NCBI GenBank assembly: GCA_942491735.1
Contig: CALOCN010000014.1
Location: 2,728,001-2,792,000, forward strand
DNA length: 64,000 nucleotides
Direction of reading: 5' to 3'
Source: CALOCN01 sp942491735
GTDB taxonomy: Bacteria > Eisenbacteria > RBG-16-71-46 > JABDJR01
The notes under the pieces were generated by a model, which worked only from the letters and a program-made list of their open reading frames with translations, searched no databases and was not told where the DNA came from. Below, one piece after another: positions 34,344 to 43,900 of the stretch (the first letter of the stretch is position 1; every line of letters begins with the position of its first letter). The position numbers and the translations under genes are program-made.

Positions 34344-34859
34344 TCAGCTCCTTACGAGCGACTCACGCTCGTCGACGGTGTCCTCGAACTCGGTCATGAC
34401 ATGGGTCAACGCATCGCCGGGCCAGCTGGTGTCCCCGCTGCGCACGCCGGCATCCCACTCGGCGGCCAGACGGTCCAGTTCCTCCAGCGCCCCCCACAAC
34501 TGCGCATCCAGGGCGAGAATCCCCTCCAGCTCGTGCGCCCCGATCTGCTTGCGGGCAAAGAGCGAGGCATAGCCGGTGGGAGCAAAACGGATGCGGTCCC
34601 GGGTCCGGTTGAGGGTGCGCAGGATGCGATCCGCGGACTCGACATCCTTGCCGGGCAGGGCCCGGATACAACCGGAGAGGGCCCGCTCGAGGCGCCCCAC
34701 CGTGATTCCCAACGAACGGACCACCGCTTCACGCACCGCGCGGTCCTCCTCGCGGAGGCGCTCACGCTCCTTGTAGCCGCTGTACCCGGGAATGAGCGTG
34801 GCCAGGCGTTCCGCTGCGCGGGCAAGGCCGGACGGATCCAGAACGGGTTCGTGCGCCAT
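34344..34859 (-). CDS. Small helical protein of the SPFH operon
   Basis: A 171-residue, highly helical, soluble protein rich in Arg, Glu and Leu (LIPGYSGYKERERLREEDRA; ERALSGCIRALPGKDVESAD; EELDRLAAEWDAGVRSGDTS). AAGGAGG precedes the ATG at 34859 and the stop is two bases before the SPFH gene. Its predicted coiled-coil character and position suggest a partner of the SPFH/YdjI protein, in the manner of the PspA-linked YdjH set, but I see no diagnostic motif. Confidence 0.7.
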   Translation of the reverse strand: MAHEPVLDPSGLARAAERLATLIPGYSGYKERERLREEDRAVREAVVRSLGITVGRLERALSGCIRALPGKDVESADRILRTLNRTRDRIRFAPTGYASLFARKQIGAHELEGILALDAQLWGALEELDRLAAEWDAGVRSGDTSWPGDALTHVMTEFEDTVDERESLVRS

Positions 34860-34949
34860 GTGTCGAGGCCTCCTTGCGGGAAAAGGGATCTACCCCGGTT
34901 ATCGGCGGATTCGGCGATTCCCTTGAGCCCGGCCCCCGTTCCGACCGGT

Positions 34950-34978
34950 TTGACAGAGGCTGATCGCGTGCCTAGACT
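34950..34978 (+). promoter_or_regulatory. Strong sigma70-type promoter of the S9 peptidase gene
   Basis: TTGACA at 34950-34955 (perfect -35) and TAGACT at 34973-34978 with exactly 17 bases between. Transcription starts near 34985, about 56 bases before the ATG. Confidence 0.7.
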
Positions 34979-35040
34979 GCCGGACGGCAAACACTTACCC
35001 CTCTTGCCGGATCCAGGGCCCTTTCCGGGAGACGCTCTCC

Positions 35041-36954
35041 ATGTCGCGACTGCTTTGCCCCCTCCTTGTCCTGTTCACCCTGGGACTCTCCCCGGTCCTC
35101 CAGGCCGCCGACTCCCCTGCCGCCGTTCCCGATATCGAGACCTTCATGCAGATCGGATTCGCCGGAAGCCCGCGCATCAGTGCGGATGCGGGGACGCTGT
35201 TCTTCACCTCGAACAGCTCCGGGGTCAACCAGCTCTACCGGCTGGACCGCAAGACCGGCTGGCCCTACCAGCTCACCGTCTTCTCGGAAGGGGTCGATTT
35301 CTACACCCTCTCCCCGTCCGGACGGAGCCTGATCGCCGGGGTCGGTTGGGGCGGGAACGAGAACGCCCAGCTGTGGCTGCTGGATGCGCGCACCGGTCAG
35401 GGGGAACCCCTCACCGAACTCCCCGAGGTGCGCCACGAATCCCCCACCTGGACCAGCGATGGATCCCGCATCTTCTACCGGAGCAACGAGGCCGAGGACG
35501 GAAGCGCCGGAACCGACTTCAACATCTGGTCCCTGGACCTGGACACCCGCGAGCGGGAACAGCTCGTCGCCATGGAAGGATGGAACGGACCGGGAGACGT
35601 CAGTGACGACGACACCCGCATGTTCATCACCCATTGGGATTCCAACGCGAACAGCGACCTGTACCTGGTCGACCTGGCCACCGGGGAGACCACCCATCTC
35701 ACCCCGCACGAGGGGGAAGCCACCTTCTTCGGCGCACAGTTCACCGCCGACGGGCGGCACGCCTACCTGATCAGCAACGCCAACCAGGACGGTCTCAACC
35801 GTCTGGCCACCCTGGACCTGGAAACCCTCGACCTCACCTACCTCGATCCCGAATCCCCGTGGGAAGTGCTCTCCCTGGGCATCTCCCGGGAACGGGATCT
35901 CCTGGGCTGGACCACCAACGAGGACGGCTACACCCGCCTTCACCTGATGGACACCGCGACCGGGCGCCCGGTCCCCGCCCCCCCGCTGGACGGTCAGATT
36001 GCCGGTTTCGAGTTCACCCGCGAGCGTTCGGGTCTGGTGTTCGGGTTCTCCTCGGCCACCAGCACCTCGGACATCTGGTACTGGGACTGGAACCGGCCCG
36101 AGCTCATCAAGCTCACCCACTCCACCTATGCCGGCGTGGATCCCAACCTGTTCCAGTCCCCGGAACTGGTGCGTTATCCCTCCTTCGACGGACTCGAGAT
36201 CCCCGCGTTCCTCTACCTGCCCCCCGGCTACAAGGCCGGAGAGCCGGTCCCCTTCGTGATCCACATGCACGGCGGCCCCGAGTCCCAGTTCCAACCCGCC
36301 TTCATTCGCCACTTCCAGTACCTGCTCCTCAACGGCTACGGCATCCTCGCCCCCAACGTGCGCGGCTCGTCCGGGTACGGCAAGGAGTACATGGCGCTGG
36401 ACAACTACACCAAGCGTCTGGACTCGGTGAAGGACATGAAGGCGGGAGCGGACTTCCTGGTGCGGGAGGGCTATTCCGCCCCCGGGTTGCTCGCGGTGAA
36501 GGGGGGCAGCTATGGCGGCTACATGACCCTGGCCGGGATCACCGAGTACCCGGAGCTGTTCTCCGCCGCCGTGGATCAGGTGGGAATCGCCAACTTCCGG
36601 ACCTTCCTCGAGAACACCGCCGACTACCGCCGCCATCTGCGGGAAGCCGAGTACGGCCCCCTCAGCGACCCGGAGTTCCTGGAAAGCGTCTCCCCCCTCA
36701 ACAAGGTGGACGCCATTCGCACCCCCCTCCTGGTCATCCATGGGGCCAATGACCCCAGGGTCCCGGTGGGCGAGGCGCAGCAGATCGCCGACGCCATCGA
36801 GGCCAATGGGGGCGCGGTGGAACTCCTCATCTTCGACGACGAAGGGCACGGGGTTTCCAAGCGGCCCAACGTGCTCACCGTCTACCGGCGCATGGTGGAG
36901 TTCCTGGACACGTACCTGAAGCCCAGGGAAAGAGCCCTGAAGGGCACCGAGTAG
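35041..36954 (+). CDS. Secreted S9-family prolyl-oligopeptidase-like peptidase
   Basis: A 637-residue protein. The signal peptide is about residues 1-22 (MSRLLCPLLVLFTLGLSPVL). Residues about 30-370 form a TolB/DPP-IV-like beta-propeller (SPSGRSLIAGVGWGGNENAQ and similar blades). The alpha/beta hydrolase domain carries the catalytic triad Ser490 (GGSYGGYM), Asp571 (GANDPRV) and His603 (EGHGV), and the oxyanion region HMHGGPESQFQ. It cleaves peptides, often after Pro or other small residues, at the cell surface or in the periplasm. GGGAG precedes ATG 35041, and a strong promoter lies upstream. Confidence 0.95.
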   Translation: MSRLLCPLLVLFTLGLSPVLQAADSPAAVPDIETFMQIGFAGSPRISADAGTLFFTSNSSGVNQLYRLDRKTGWPYQLTVFSEGVDFYTLSPSGRSLIAGVGWGGNENAQLWLLDARTGQGEPLTELPEVRHESPTWTSDGSRIFYRSNEAEDGSAGTDFNIWSLDLDTREREQLVAMEGWNGPGDVSDDDTRMFITHWDSNANSDLYLVDLATGETTHLTPHEGEATFFGAQFTADGRHAYLISNANQDGLNRLATLDLETLDLTYLDPESPWEVLSLGISRERDLLGWTTNEDGYTRLHLMDTATGRPVPAPPLDGQIAGFEFTRERSGLVFGFSSATSTSDIWYWDWNRPELIKLTHSTYAGVDPNLFQSPELVRYPSFDGLEIPAFLYLPPGYKAGEPVPFVIHMHGGPESQFQPAFIRHFQYLLLNGYGILAPNVRGSSGYGKEYMALDNYTKRLDSVKDMKAGADFLVREGYSAPGLLAVKGGSYGGYMTLAGITEYPELFSAAVDQVGIANFRTFLENTADYRRHLREAEYGPLSDPEFLESVSPLNKVDAIRTPLLVIHGANDPRVPVGEAQQIADAIEANGGAVELLIFDDEGHGVSKRPNVLTVYRRMVEFLDTYLKPRERALKGTE

Positions 36955-37062
36955 CCTTCCCCGGTCGTCCGGTTTCGGTCAACTCCGGGTCCCGGAGGGC
37001 CGAAAACAGGGTCGGGACTGGGACCCCGCAACGACCCCTTGGCCGGAACATTTTGGAGAGAC

Positions 37063-39147
37063 ATGACCCGTCGCCACCGCACGTACTGGGTCGTGGTCGT
37101 CTGTGGACTTGCCCTGGCGGGCTTCATCCCGTCGGCCTACGCCCAGGACGACTACGAACCCAACGACACCTTCGAGACCGCCTATGGCCCCCTGGTTTCC
37201 CTGGAGGCCTATTCCGCCTTCATGGACCCCCAGACGGACGAGGACTGGTTCTACATGGACGCCGATGTCGGCTCCTATGTGATCCGCCTCTCCGGGATCC
37301 CCGAGGGTCGGGACTATGACCTGTTCCTGTGGGCGGTCGAGGCCGGAGGCGACCCGACCATCATCGGGGACTCCCAGGCCGGTCCCGAATTCCGCGAGGA
37401 GATCATCGACGGCACGGTGACCGGCGCCGGGCGTTTCTGGATCCAGGTCAAGTCGGTCCTCGGCGCGGATGCGGTGGATCCCTACCTGCTCACGGTGGAG
37501 TTCATCCCGCTCACCAACCAGTTCCCCCAGGTCGAAGTGACCTCTCCCAACGGCGGCGAGCTCTGGCAGGTGGGTTCGCTGCAATCCATCACCTGGAACG
37601 CGACCGACGAGGAGGACGGGACCAACCTCACCGTGGATCTGGAACTTTCCGCCGACGGCGGCAGTACCTGGGACCCGATCGCCCAGGGCATCCTCAACAC
37701 CGGGGACTTCTCCTGGGTCGTGCCCCAGATCGCGTCGGTGCTCTGCCTGGTCCGGGTGACGGCGCGGGACACCGAACTGGACCCGGGCAGCGACGTCAGC
37801 GACGGGCTGTTCACCCTCTTCGAGGTGTCCCCCCCGGCCAACGCGTCGGTCACCGCCGGGGCGATCCTTTCGCTACCCGGGGAAGTGGTGGACCTGCCCG
37901 TGACCGCGGAGCGGGGAAGCGACGTGACCGAGCTCGCCTTCACCCTGACCACCGAGGCCGCCGGCCCCGACTACCTCTCCGCCGTGCTGGACGAGAGCCT
38001 GGCCGGCCTGAGCCTGTCCATCGACAACCTGGGCTCGCGGCGTTTCCGTTTCCGTATCCATGGGGGGACGCTGCCCGAGGGCAACGGGACCGTGCTCCGG
38101 GTGAGCTACAAGAGCCCGGAGACCCTGGGCTTCTACCCGGTCACGGTGACCGATGTCGCGGCCGAGGATCATCTGGCCCGCACCATGCCGACCGACGCCA
38201 CCGACGGCTCCATCATGGTGGCCACGGACGTCCCTCCCGGCCTCGTGCTGAGTCTTCCCGAGGAAATCCTCATCGAGGGGGGCCAACCGGTCACGGTGCC
38301 GATCGAGTTCTCCAGTACGGTGGCGGTCCGCTCGCTCGCCTTCACCCTCACCCTTTCCGGGGTCACCGCCACCGAGGTCATCCAGGGGCCCCGCACCGCC
38401 GGCGCCACCATGACCCAGGATCTCTCGGTCCCCGGCGAGGTTCAGGTGACCTTCACCACCACCGGCGCGCCCCTTCCGGAGGGGATCGGCACCGCCTGTT
38501 CGGTGGTGCTCACCGCCGACGCGGGGACCGGAACGGTCGAGTTCACCTCGTCGGAGGCCACCGGCGCGGACAACAACCTGCTGCCGGTCGATACGAGCGG
38601 CGCGGACGTGCGCACCCCGGTGCGGCTCCTGGATCTGACCGCCCATGCCGGGAACGACGGGATCCGCATCGCCTGGAAGGCGATCGAGGAGGGTGCCCAT
38701 GCCGGGTATCGCGTGGTCCGGGAACCGGAGGCGGCCACGGCGTTGCATGACGGCTTGCTTCCCCCCGGAACCGACCACTACATCGACCGGAGCGGTACCG
38801 CCGACACATCCTACCGATACTGGCTGGAGGCGGTGGCGCGGGACGGCCAGGTGCAGCGGTTCGGACCGGTGAGCGCGACCGCGCCCTCGGGTCCATGGGT
38901 GGGTCAACCCTCGGCCAACCCGTTCCGGGGTTCGGTCCACCTCGCGGCGCGTCTTCCCGGCGAGGCCGAGGTCGTGGTGCTGGATGCCCGGGGTCGACTG
39001 GTCCAACGCCTGCGCACGACGACGGGAGACCGGTTGTTCTGGAACGGTCGTACCCGAAACGGAGCGATTGCTCCCGGCGGGATCTACTTCCTGCGGGTGA
39101 AGACACCCGGCGCCACGCTCACCCGCCGGGTGGTCAAGCTCCCCTGA
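37063..39147 (+). CDS. Secreted multi-domain protein: PPC, KNH-like, cohesin-like, Fn3-like and FlgD domains
   Basis: A 694-residue protein beginning MTRRHRTYWVVVVCGLALAG, a signal peptide cut after YAQ. GGAGAG at 37055 sets the start; the upstream in-frame ATG at 37039 gives no better site. In order: a pre-peptidase C-terminal (PPC) domain (about 25-150; DYEPNDTFETAYG ... DEDWFYMDAD); a Kre9/KNH-like module (about 155-255; VTSPNGGELWQVGSLQSITW); two cohesin-like modules (about 270-390 and 400-515; VVDLPVTAERGSDVTELAFT, LPEGNGTVLRVSY); an Fn3-like part (GYRVVREPEAATALHDGLLP); and a FlgD-like tail (VVVLDARGRLVQRL ... GIYFLRVKTP). Cohesin-like modules could bind dockerin-like tails, such as those of the proteins at 52.3-55.0 kb; this is speculation. 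Confidence 0.88.
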   Translation: MTRRHRTYWVVVVCGLALAGFIPSAYAQDDYEPNDTFETAYGPLVSLEAYSAFMDPQTDEDWFYMDADVGSYVIRLSGIPEGRDYDLFLWAVEAGGDPTIIGDSQAGPEFREEIIDGTVTGAGRFWIQVKSVLGADAVDPYLLTVEFIPLTNQFPQVEVTSPNGGELWQVGSLQSITWNATDEEDGTNLTVDLELSADGGSTWDPIAQGILNTGDFSWVVPQIASVLCLVRVTARDTELDPGSDVSDGLFTLFEVSPPANASVTAGAILSLPGEVVDLPVTAERGSDVTELAFTLTTEAAGPDYLSAVLDESLAGLSLSIDNLGSRRFRFRIHGGTLPEGNGTVLRVSYKSPETLGFYPVTVTDVAAEDHLARTMPTDATDGSIMVATDVPPGLVLSLPEEILIEGGQPVTVPIEFSSTVAVRSLAFTLTLSGVTATEVIQGPRTAGATMTQDLSVPGEVQVTFTTTGAPLPEGIGTACSVVLTADAGTGTVEFTSSEATGADNNLLPVDTSGADVRTPVRLLDLTAHAGNDGIRIAWKAIEEGAHAGYRVVREPEAATALHDGLLPPGTDHYIDRSGTADTSYRYWLEAVARDGQVQRFGPVSATAPSGPWVGQPSANPFRGSVHLAARLPGEAEVVVLDARGRLVQRLRTTTGDRLFWNGRTRNGAIAPGGIYFLRVKTPGATLTRRVVKLP

Positions 39148-39166
39148 TCCCGGGACCCGCGCCCGC

Positions 39167-39982
39167 CTAGCGCGGTTCGCCGGTACCGAACGCCTTGCCC
39201 CGTTCGGCAAGACCGGGCATGAGACGTTCCACCCGGCCGCGCAGGAGAATGCCCGCGAACTTGTAGTCGCGCGGAATGGGGAACACGATCTCGTCCTTGG
39301 CAAAGTCGAAGAGTCCGGTGCGTCCCTCCCCCTTCGAGTTGTAGCCCATGGAGATCCCGTAGATCCGACCCTCATGGCGGAAGCTGGCCAGGGCCACCAT
39401 GCGGGTGTCGTCGATCTTCCCCCCCATCAGCTTGTCGACCCACCCATCCACGTCGACCTCGAAATAGCCCCGGGCCAGACCAAACACCCGCACCTCCTCG
39501 AGCGTCATCGGGCGGGGAGGATCGTCCTTGTGCTCTCCCGGAATGACGAAGCTGACCGTCCCGAACTCGTACTCGTGAAAGGTGAGCGCCTGGGACCCGC
39601 GCAGGGTGCCCGGGTGGTACCCGATGATGTCGTAGGGCAAGGGCAGCTCGATGATCCGTGACGAGTGGACCTCGAGCGTGGCCACCGGGCGTCCGGCATG
39701 GGGCGATCGCACGAGCCGTGAGAGCGGATTGGGGGGAATCCGGGTGCGAGTGGCCTGGCGCGCCATCTCCAGTTGCATGCGCCCGACCGGAATGGTCCCG
39801 TAGTAGCCCCCTTCCACCACACCGAGCACGATGGCGAAGAACGGCTCCTTGACCCCCGGCAGCGGCGGCAGCGTTCTGGGCAGGGTGTTCTCGGCAACCG
39901 GGGACTTCGGGGGGGGCTGTGCGTCCACGGTCGAGACGAGGCCCACCCCAAGGAGGAAACAAAGCATTGGATGTCGTGTCAT
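39167..39982 (-). CDS. Secreted protein of unknown function
   Basis: A 271-residue protein with a signal peptide (MTRHPMLCFLLGVGLVSTVD, cut after DAQ). GGAG is 5 bases before ATG 39982; the open frame extends to 40021 but overlaps a terminator. The mature protein is beta-rich (VATLEVHSSRIIELPLPYDI, TFHEYEFGTVSFVIPGEHKD) and has no cysteines and no motif I recognise. It lies downstream of the tRNA unit, in the same direction but behind the terminator, so it must have its own promoter. Confidence 0.7.
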   Translation of the reverse strand: MTRHPMLCFLLGVGLVSTVDAQPPPKSPVAENTLPRTLPPLPGVKEPFFAIVLGVVEGGYYGTIPVGRMQLEMARQATRTRIPPNPLSRLVRSPHAGRPVATLEVHSSRIIELPLPYDIIGYHPGTLRGSQALTFHEYEFGTVSFVIPGEHKDDPPRPMTLEEVRVFGLARGYFEVDVDGWVDKLMGGKIDDTRMVALASFRHEGRIYGISMGYNSKGEGRTGLFDFAKDEIVFPIPRDYKFAGILLRGRVERLMPGLAERGKAFGTGEPR

Positions 39983-40022
39983 AGGGTCTCCAGGGATGCC
40001 GGCAATACCCTCCGAGGGCACA

Positions 40023-40058
40023 AAAAACGCCGAGGGATCCGCGTCCCCCGGCGTTTTT
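40023..40058 (-). terminator. Rho-independent terminator of the tRNA unit
   Basis: AAAAACGCCG (40023-40032) pairs over 10 bp with CGGCGTTTTT (40049-40058) with an additional GGG/CCC. On the minus strand the stem is followed by a run of T, nine bases after the CCA end of tRNA-Glu. It would also work on the plus strand. Confidence 0.88.
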
Positions 40059-40066
40059 CTTCAAAA

Positions 40067-40141
40067 TGGCAGCCCGTAGGGGAGTCGAACCCCTGTCTGA
40101 TGGCTGAGAACCACCTGTCCTGACCACTAGACGAACGGGCC
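40067..40141 (-). tRNA. tRNA-Glu (anticodon CTC)
   Basis: A 75-base cloverleaf including an encoded CCA. The acceptor GGCCCGT pairs with ACGGGCT (with a G-U first pair), the anticodon arm is GGTGG TTCTCAG CCATC with CTC at 34-36, and the T arm is AGGGG TTCGACT CCCCT. It reads GAG codons. Confidence 0.93.
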
Positions 40142-40155
40142 ACGCTTTCGATCAA

Positions 40156-40229
<74 letters not shown>

Positions 40230-40267
40230 TCCCGAAAACGGGTTGCCCCCCTCGGGGCAGGCCGAAG

Positions 40268-40297
40268 ACCTTAGCAAATACGGGCGCGCGATGGCAA
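40268..40297 (-). promoter_or_regulatory. Predicted promoter of the tRNA-Gln/tRNA-Glu unit
   Basis: On the minus strand TTGCCA (40297-40292) and TAAGGT (40273-40268) are spaced by 18 bases, with transcription starting near 40261, about 32 bases before tRNA-Gln. Confidence 0.5.
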
Positions 40298-40315
40298 CGC
40301 CGTTCCCGGCCGGGA

Positions 40316-40924
40316 TCAGACGGATCCCCGCAGGCTTTCCAGAAGGGCCAACGACGCCTCGATGAAATCGGCCTGGGCCGGATCCAGACCGTGTCCCGGG
40401 CTCAGCAGGTCCAACTGGGCGACCACGCGGTCGTAATCTCCAAGATCCAGGGCTGCGCGGGCGATCATCCACCGGATGTCGTCGGCGCCGTAGTCGTCCT
40501 TGTAGGGGAACACGTAGTCCGGGATCGCCAGGAGGAGGGACTCCCCTTCCGCGATCACTTCCGCGGCGTGGTCCCGGGCTGCTTCGGCCAGGATCACCCC
40601 GGACTGGGCATCGGGTACCGCGACCGCCCCCATGCGCGCGGCACTGAAATGATCCAGGGCTTCGATGATCTCGCGGCGATCCAGGGCCACCCAACCCAAC
40701 CCGGTCAGCGAGCCGGGGTCCCCCGGGGCGAATCCCAGGACTTCCTCGAATCGGGCCTCGGCCTCGTCCAGGTCTCCCGACACATAGGCCGTCCAACCGG
40801 CTTCCCGGATGGCGTCGAGGTCCGGTGCGACCGGGTTCGAATCATCGCCGCAACCGGGGAGGAGCACCAGAAGCACCAGGAACACCAGGGACACCAAGGG
40901 AACCGGATCACGAAACCGGGTCAT
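40316..40924 (-). CDS. TPR-containing lipoprotein
   Basis: A 202-residue protein with a lipobox LPGC (Cys25) after MTRFRDPVPLVSLVFLVLLV. The mature part has two or more tetratricopeptide-like helix pairs (AGWTAYVSGDLDEAEARFEE, ALDLGDYDRVVAQLDLLSPG). ATG 40924 overlaps the stop of the large C25 peptidase gene (ATGA), so the two are translationally coupled. The frame also stays open far upstream inside that gene; that extension is an antiphase shadow. It may help the peptidase reach or stay at the outer membrane; no direct evidence. Confidence 0.85.
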   Translation of the reverse strand: MTRFRDPVPLVSLVFLVLLVLLPGCGDDSNPVAPDLDAIREAGWTAYVSGDLDEAEARFEEVLGFAPGDPGSLTGLGWVALDRREIIEALDHFSAARMGAVAVPDAQSGVILAEAARDHAAEVIAEGESLLLAIPDYVFPYKDDYGADDIRWMIARAALDLGDYDRVVAQLDLLSPGHGLDPAQADFIEASLALLESLRGSV

Positions 40925-43900
40925 GGGGCCTCTCCCAGACGAACGACCTTGCGGACCACGTCCTGCGCACCGGCGCGCACCCGGACGAAGTACACGCCCG
41001 GGGCTCCGGAGCGGCCCCCGTCGTCCCGACCATCCCATTGCACGCGGTGCTCCCCCGCTCCAAGCCGTGCCTCGAGCAGGGTGCGCACCCGGGCCCCGCG
41101 CACATCGAACACCTCCGCCCGGACCGCCGACTCGGCGTTGGTGCGGAAGGTGAGCGTGGTCGACGAAGCAAAGGGGTTGGGCGCGGCCAGCAGACGCGTG
41201 ACCGCCGGGCCGGGGATACGGGTCGCCGCACTCGCCTCGAGCTGGAACCAACCCCACCGGCTCACGGGAACGGTGACCGTCCCGGTTCCGGACGCCGAGG
41301 GAGCCACGGCAATCCACCGTTCGCCGTCCCAGGCGCTCACCACTCCCCCGCTCCAACCCTCGGGTAGCGTGAACTGGACCTGCGTGCCCCGGGGCGCCAC
41401 CGCGCCGGGCGCCCCAACCAACACACGCTCGCCGCGCCCTTGAGGCACCAGATCGGACAGCGATGCTTCTCCCGCCGGTAGGCGATGAACCAGCAGCGTT
41501 CCACGCCAGGCAGCCGGATCGGGCGCGAACACGCCGACCCCCGACGCCGCGGCGTTCACCCAACCGCTTTCCCGGGGAGCCTCCAGGGCGTCCAGGTCCA
41601 GGGCCGCCTGTCCGGCAAAGCCATCCGGAGTCCGGCCGGTCGCTTCCAGCCGGTGCGTGCCCGGGGTGAGGGTCACCGCCACGCGATGGAACTCGCGATC
41701 GGCATCCACCGTCTCCAGGCTGAGCGGCGTGGAGTCCAGCCGCAGGTCCCTCTCGGCCAGACGACGGGTCGCGGTGAGATAGAGGGTCGTCTGCTCCGGC
41801 AACACCGGGGTGGGAAGCGCGGCCAGGACGAGTCTCGGGGTCTGCGCTTCGCGCAGCGGGGTCCCGACGAACCCGGTACGGCGGTAGTCGTGATGAAAGG
41901 TCGGCCACCCCGGATTGGAGCCCACCTGACCGATGGTCTGATAGACGAACACCGCCGGCTCATAGCCGCTGATGATGACCTCGTTGAAACCGTCCCGATC
42001 CACGTCCTCCACCGTGACCCCCACGTCCACCGCTCCCTGGAGCTTGATGGGGAATCCGTCGACGAACGTCGCGTTCGGGTTGAGCCCGACCACCCAGCCC
42101 CCCAGGTTCGCGAAGGTCAGCTCCAGCTCGGGGTCGTCATCCAGGTTCATCAGCGCGGGCGAGCTGGTCGAGGGCAGCGAGTTCCCCAGCGCGTCGGTGA
42201 AACGGAACGGGAACCCGGGGAACAACGTGCCGTCGGCCTGCCACAGATAGGCGGTGCTGTTGCCGGAGACGACCGCGACTTCCAGGTCGCCGTCGTTGTC
42301 CACATCGGCCACGCTGGGCGAGGACATGATGTCCCGGTTCATCAGCGCCTCGCGCGGCCAGCCCGGAAGCAGGGTTGCATCCAGCCCCCGGACCTCGACC
42401 CACTTGGGTCCGTAGGCGTAGATGATCTCCAGGGATCCGTTGCCGTCCAGATCGGCGATGGCCGGGGACGAGGTGATCTGACCCTCGAACTCGATGGGCC
42501 ACCCCTCCATCACCGTTCCGTCGTCGTCGAGTACGTAGAGCAGCCCGTCGGGGAACGTATCCAGGGGAAAACTGCGAATGGGAACCACGATCTCGCTCCG
42601 GCCGTCGTTGTCCAGATCGGCCGCGGCCGGCGTGCCGTAGCTGAAGTAGCCGCGGGACGTTCCGGGAAGGAACCGATGGAAGACGCCGTGGGTGGAGGGA
42701 TCATCGTCCCCGTCGAGCACCTCGGAGCCGTCGTCCTCGAATGCCAGCAGGTCCTTCCCCGCGAGCAGGACCACTTCCAGGGTGCCGTCTCCGGTCAGGT
42801 CGGTGAGGATGGGGGACGAAATGAGCGGGGATCGATCCACCGGAGTGGGCTGGGGCCAACCGGGACGAACCGCGCCGGCGGCGTCCCAGACATACAGCAC
42901 CCCGAACTCCCGGTCCTCCGCCGCATTGCGACTCTCGAAATCCGCATTGACCGCTTCCAGACGCCCGTCCCCATCGAGGTCTCCCACCGCGGTCGATCCC
43001 CAGAACCCACCCGCACCGGGGGAGGCGTTCCAGGGTCCGAGGGTGCGTGCGTCCTGATCCCCGTCCTGGAGTTCGGTCGCGTCGGCGTGGAGGGCATACA
43101 TCAACTCGCGGCCGGTGAGGATGTCCAACACCCCGTCCCCGTCGATGTCCGCGACCGCGGGAACGGAGGCGGTGCCCAGGTCACTGGGGACCGGGAACCC
43201 GGGCAGAAGCGGAATGCTGGTCGTGCCGCGGGTGGTCGGTCCCGGCTGGGAAACGTTCCCGCTGGAATCCTGGGCCGCGATCCGATAGTGGAACACCTGG
43301 AGTGGGGGCAACGAGGCATCCTCGAAGATCCCGATGGCCTGATCCGAGAACCCGTTGATCCGCGCGAAGGGCCCCTCGGCCGCGTCCGCCCGATACACCA
43401 CGAACCGGGCCAGGTCCGGGGGGGGATCCTCGGTGTAGTTCCAGATGACCCGGATGGAGTGGGTCTCCCCCACCGCCTCCACCCCCACCGGGGGAGCCGG
43501 AGGGACGAGGTCGACCGTTCGTTCGAACCGTGTTCCCGAAGGGGACGTCACCACGAACCGCAGCAGGGGCAGGGTCGCTCCCAGGGTCATCCGAAACGGC
43601 GCCACGCCCTCGTCCGGGACCACCGCGCCGGCATCGATCACGCCGTAGGCGGCCTGGGCCACCTCGAGGGTTCCCTCGCTGCCCGGTTCCAGGCTCAGGG
43701 CCCCGCTCAGGGCCAGGGAAGCCCCCGCACCCAGGTTGGTGAGCCGCGGCGCGATCTCCACCGTCTCCCCGGGCTCGGCCTCCCCATCCCCGTCGCCCGT
43801 GACCTCGGTCACGTCCAAGGCAAACAGTTCCAGTCGCGGAGCGGCCAGATGGAGCTGGCCTTCCAGGGTCCAGGCTCCCTGACTTGCGGTCAGGTCCAGG

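Noticed and set aside
40316..41908. A minus-strand ORF of 530 codons containing the TPR lipoprotein
   Set aside because: Only the part from ATG 40924 makes sense, because the lipoprotein signal begins there and the upstream part is out of frame with the C25 peptidase gene.
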